Of a DNA stretch of 64,000 nucleotides, positions 60,620 to 64,000 are shown piece by piece. Both the position numbers and the translations under genes were made by a program. The notes beneath the pieces were generated by a model. It was not told the origin of the DNA. It worked only from the letters and a program-made list of their open reading frames with translations, and made no database searches. The DNA comes from Diphasiastrum complanatum (taxonomy: Eukaryota; Streptophyta; Lycopodiopsida; Lycopodiales; Lycopodiaceae). Positions within the stretch are counted from its first letter, which is position 1. Each line of letters opens with the position of its first letter. The DNA lies in the NCBI GenBank assembly GCA_029204225.1, contig CM055111.1, forward strand, positions 10,987,999 to 11,051,998, written 5' to 3'.

Positions 60620-61403
60620 TTCATCAAAAATTGGTGGTAGGAACAGTTTTGGATGGACGATTTGGTAACGGTAAGAAAACATGATGAAGGCTTGGTGAAA
60701 GGATGAAGGAACTGATAGTTCTACAGTTGCAGCCTTGGACCCTTGCAATGTTGAGCTTTGACCACCACTTGCTGGGTGAGGAGCTTGCTTTATTTTGTAG
60801 ATTCACGGTTGTCTTCATCTTTCTTTTCTGCAGTCTTTCTTTTGATCCGTTACTTTTGGATCTCTTTGGGCTTCTTAGGAGGAGATTCAACTATCATTGC
60901 TCCAAAGAGTTTCTTTTGATCAAGATTGATCTGGCTCATCTGTTGCTTAAGTTTTGTCCTTTCCTCCTCAACTTCTTTGCTTAATCTCTGATGTCTTCTA
61001 GTTGCTTCGCCTGCTTTTGTAGGTCTTCTTTTGGCTGATCAACCATTGTAGGTGGCAATTGGTCTCGGCAAGACATTTGCAATGATCTTTCAACTGCTTA
61101 AGTAGGACTATAAAAACTAGGAATTTCTCAGAAGAACAGTAAACGGATAATAAACAAATAGATGGAGGGAAGGGTGGTAGTGACAACGGTAGATGGTGTG
61201 GGCGATAGGCATGAGAATGGGCGCAGAAGTATGGCAAGAGGTCGGTTGAAGAAGGAGACTGATTTTTCAATGCTTGTGTTTTCTTTTTCTAAGGATCTTC
61301 GTCGTGACTGGGATACTTCTTCTGATCGAGCCGCTTTGGATTGCCCATTAGATGCTTTTCTCGCTAATGAAAAGATAATGTCAAAAAGCCCCATGATCCA
61401 CAT
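60620..61403 (-). pseudogene. Possible remnant coding for a charged coiled-coil protein
   Basis: The minus strand reads MWIMGLFDIIFSLARKASNG and SQSRRRSLEKENTSIEKSVS near 61403-61250. Through frame changes it then gives VDQPKEDLQKQAKQLEDI, LSKEVEEERTKLKQQMSQIN and IVESPPKKPKEIQK near 61050-60850. The heptad-like Leu/Lys/Glu pattern indicates a coiled coil. I do not recognise the family; a plant gag-like or scaffold protein is possible. Stops and shifts show it is not intact. Confidence 0.35.
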
Positions 61404-62810
61404 TACTTAGGAAGAGAACCTTTCATCAATTAGATAGAGAATGTAAAAGCGTACATCTATGACTCACGCATGTGGACTGGGAGCCACAAAGACCAAAGGC
61501 CCAAAGACCCAACCTATTTCTAAGTAGCTTGAGCTACTTGTTACCCTTCACGTAGCCTCTCAATCCATATGATAAATATGAGATATGTATTCTTGATAGT
61601 TAGCCTACATATGACCCCGATAGTTAGCATGCATACGATCCGAAATGCGATATGGATCGTGCTTTGAGAATTAGAGTTAGGGTTTTTTCTGAAATCGAAT
61701 CATTATAATCAATTTTTTGACTTTTTCTTTCTTTGCCTTAACATTTTATGCTTATCCTTGGACTTTTTTTTAGGAATAATGTGTAAAAGGGTAAAGGTAT
61801 GTTGCTTTATCAGCAGTAGGTTGTTAAACAAGTGCAGACTGAGGGATGCCCTTTGGAAATCACGAGCTATTGCAAGTACTTGTCACTCTTAATGCTATGA
61901 ATGATAAGTGAGGATAATGAACTTGTGAAAGACAGCTTGATGGCTTACTTTACAGATAAGTTGTCAATAATCTAGAAATCATGAGATGGACAAATGATCT
62001 AATTCATTTCTATGGAATTTGTATTTGACATGTGCTTGAAATTAGCCATAGACAACTTGTATTCGACTACTTCTTTTATTGAGATGCACACCATAAATCA
62101 AAATTTAACTGGGTAAAAACACGATACAAAGAACAAAACCACAATGATAACCCCCTTACTAGATTGTTGGATATTCTCACAATATGTAGACTCACTAGAA
62201 TTCAAGCTTCTAAGTCATGGAAGAGGTGGGGGCTATTTATTGCCTCCTTCAGGCACCTCACTAGAAGCTCAACGGTGGTTGTGGTGCACCATACAACTAC
62301 TAGAACTGTTGTATTTACAAACTCCCCAAAGCATTTAATGCTAGCACAAAATGTTTTCCATAAGTGCACATCGAGCTACTTTGAATTTAATGAATATAAT
62401 TAGAAGCACATGAAACATATGATTCAATCGAGTGTACGAAATAGGCATTTTTCAAACACCTCTTAAGTGACTATTTTGTTCACAGAGACACCAAATAAAT
62501 GTTAAGAATTCTCAAAAATTTGTCTTTGCTACAAGGCTTAATAAATGTGTATGCCACTTGTTTATTTGTGTTATAGGGATGGGACTTGACAATTAGTGAA
62601 GAATCTAGACTAGAAAATGATAGTAGTCTTACCAAGTGAAAATTTGAAGTAGTTGCAATTTGATACAATGTATCGTTGGCCAATTTGATACAACATATCA
62701 TGCAAGATATGCAAGATATGCAAAGGTATTGAAGGTCTCTCTCTTGGCCTCTCTCTGACTGCTAGATGTGCGAAGGTCCCCAAGGTCTCTCTCGGCCTCT
62801 CTCTGACCCG

Positions 62811-62812
<2 letters not shown>
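61404..62812. other. Non-coding stretch
   Basis: No gene or retroelement domain seen. Short phrases such as ATATGCAAGATATGCAAGATATG occur next to the microsatellites. Confidence 0.35.
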
Positions 62813-62874
<62 letters not shown>

Positions 62875-62929
62875 GTGAGATATGCGAGTTGTGCGAGATA
62901 TGTGAGATATTCGAGATGCGAGATGTGTG

Positions 62930-63004
<75 letters not shown>

Positions 63005-63008
63005 GCGT

Positions 63009-63040
<32 letters not shown>
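62813..63040. repeat. Cluster of (CT)n, (CT)n and (AC)n microsatellites
   Basis: CT runs at 62813-62868 and 62933-63002 are separated by a GAGATATGCGAG-type degenerate spacer; an AC run occupies 63010-63040. The open frames here on both strands are artefacts of the repeats. Confidence 0.97.
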
Positions 63041-63042
<2 letters not shown>

Positions 63043-64000
63043 CATCGGCCACCCGCCATCGATGGACACACTTTGGCCACGTACATACACACACATACAA
63101 CGGCCACCCCGTCAATGACCATTGGCTTTCTTCCTAAACCATCGACCACCATCCTAATCATCGGCCGTCACCCAGATTGTCCACCCTCGCCCGTCAACGA
63201 CGGGCACACTTCGCTAGTCCCTAATGAATTTAAGATCTTCTTTGACATTGATAAATATGCTCATCGGAGGATGATTATCATTTCAATTTTGCCTTGCCTT
63301 ACTTCAATCTTTTTGCTTGCTTGGTGCTTGAGGCCCATTGCTACGCCATTGGATTTGTTGGTAATCATTATGCTTGTAGTTTTTATGACATGACTTTGGT
63401 GTTGTTACCTTACGGATAAATTTTGAGTTAGCTGTTGAGTTTTTCTTTTATAATGTGATGGATTGTTGGATTGTTTAGCTTAGGACATCGACTTTCAGAT
63501 GAACTTGCATTTGGATGGCATGAGTAGAATTAAGCATGTCTTGGAAAAATCGCTCAATTTAGCATCCACTTTGCTTAGTAATAAGATTTGAGCGTGTGCA
63601 CTTGCACGCACAATTTCATATGTTATATAACTTACTCTTGCAAAGGAACAACTACATATGACATTATTAAGGGGAAAGAAAGTACTCCCAAATATCACTA
63701 TATTTTGGTCAACATATGTCGTTGCACAAAGCACCCAAGTTATGGCTCGAGCCCCATAGCTTGATACTACTTGCAAGTGGTTATTACTTCCCAATGAAGT
63801 AAACCCCATAATTAGCTAACTATGGATGTGTGCAATTGCTATGGATAGTAATGGCACGTCTACATAGTTAATATACTTACTAAATTATATCTAAAAGATC
63901 ATCATAACAAGTAAAATTAATCCAATGTAAAAAGAACTATGTCAAGTTTTGATTGTTAAGTAGCATAATCATTCTATATTGCAACGTAACCAATTCTTTT
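63041..64000. other. Unassigned end of window
   Basis: The 63041-63200 part is C-rich with repeated CCACC/CATCGGCC(A/G) phrases (short degenerate tandem repeat). The rest is AT-rich. No gene recognised. Confidence 0.35.

Overview
The window looks like repeat-rich, AT-rich nuclear DNA of a land plant. It carries Ty1/copia and Ty3/gypsy LTR retrotransposons with plant-type primer-binding sites (an initiator-Met-type TGGTATCAGAGC for copia, a TGGTGCCGTTGCCGGGGA type for gypsy). It also has short introns (75-180 bp) with GTAAGT/GTAAAT donors and CAG acceptors, long CT/GA/TA microsatellites, and no operon-like gene packing. I cannot name the species. I saw no tRNA, rRNA, CRISPR array or bacterial gene, and no gene that is plainly intact.

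Layout. 1-1.17 kb: copia RT-RNase H remnant (-). 1.17-3.56 kb: two convergent intron-bearing genes of unknown function. 3.9-12.6 kb: a mosaic of at least three copia families (RNase H tails, LTRs at 4.2, 5.3-5.9, 9-10 and 11.6-12.6 kb, IN-RT-RH at 6.2-8.2 kb). 12.65-15.7 kb: a copia pol (-) attached to the 11.6-12.6 kb LTR. 17.7-19.2 kb: a decayed gypsy gag-protease (+). 19.2-22.95 kb: a 3'-truncated copia (LTR, PBS, gag, PR, IN). 22.95-28.72 kb: a non-LTR gene cluster with a truncated, divergent histone H3-like gene (-), duplicated promoter/leader blocks, an acidic intron-bearing pseudogene (+) and a broken multi-exon transposase-like gene (-).

29.1-40.9 kb: one copia (-) whose gag is split by an 8.8 kb gypsy (31597-40400, 5-bp duplication GCGCT). 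That gypsy itself holds a solo LTR (37772-38352, duplication ATCAG/ATTAG). 41.4-45.7 kb: further copia pieces. 45.8-48.4 kb: microsatellites, AT-rich DNA and a tandem array of about 320-bp units carrying a GC-rich palindrome. 48.4-53.7 kb: two nested copia remnants (-) with a gypsy-type gag piece. 54.7-56.4 kb: another unknown multi-exon (-) gene remnant. 56.4-64 kb: mostly non-coding DNA with a gypsy RNase H scrap, a coiled-coil remnant and microsatellites.

The retroelements form several nesting layers in different states of decay, with nonsense codons, frame breaks and substitutions at catalytic sites. The most unusual content is the 22.95-28.72 kb cluster. There the histone-like gene and the opposite-strand acidic gene share homologous promoter/leader sequence, and a gene with the layout of an RNase H-fold transposase lies convergently beside them. 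Together with the unknown genes at 1.2-3.4 and 54.7-56.4 kb, it may represent an undescribed multi-gene element or degraded host genes. The sequence alone does not decide between these.
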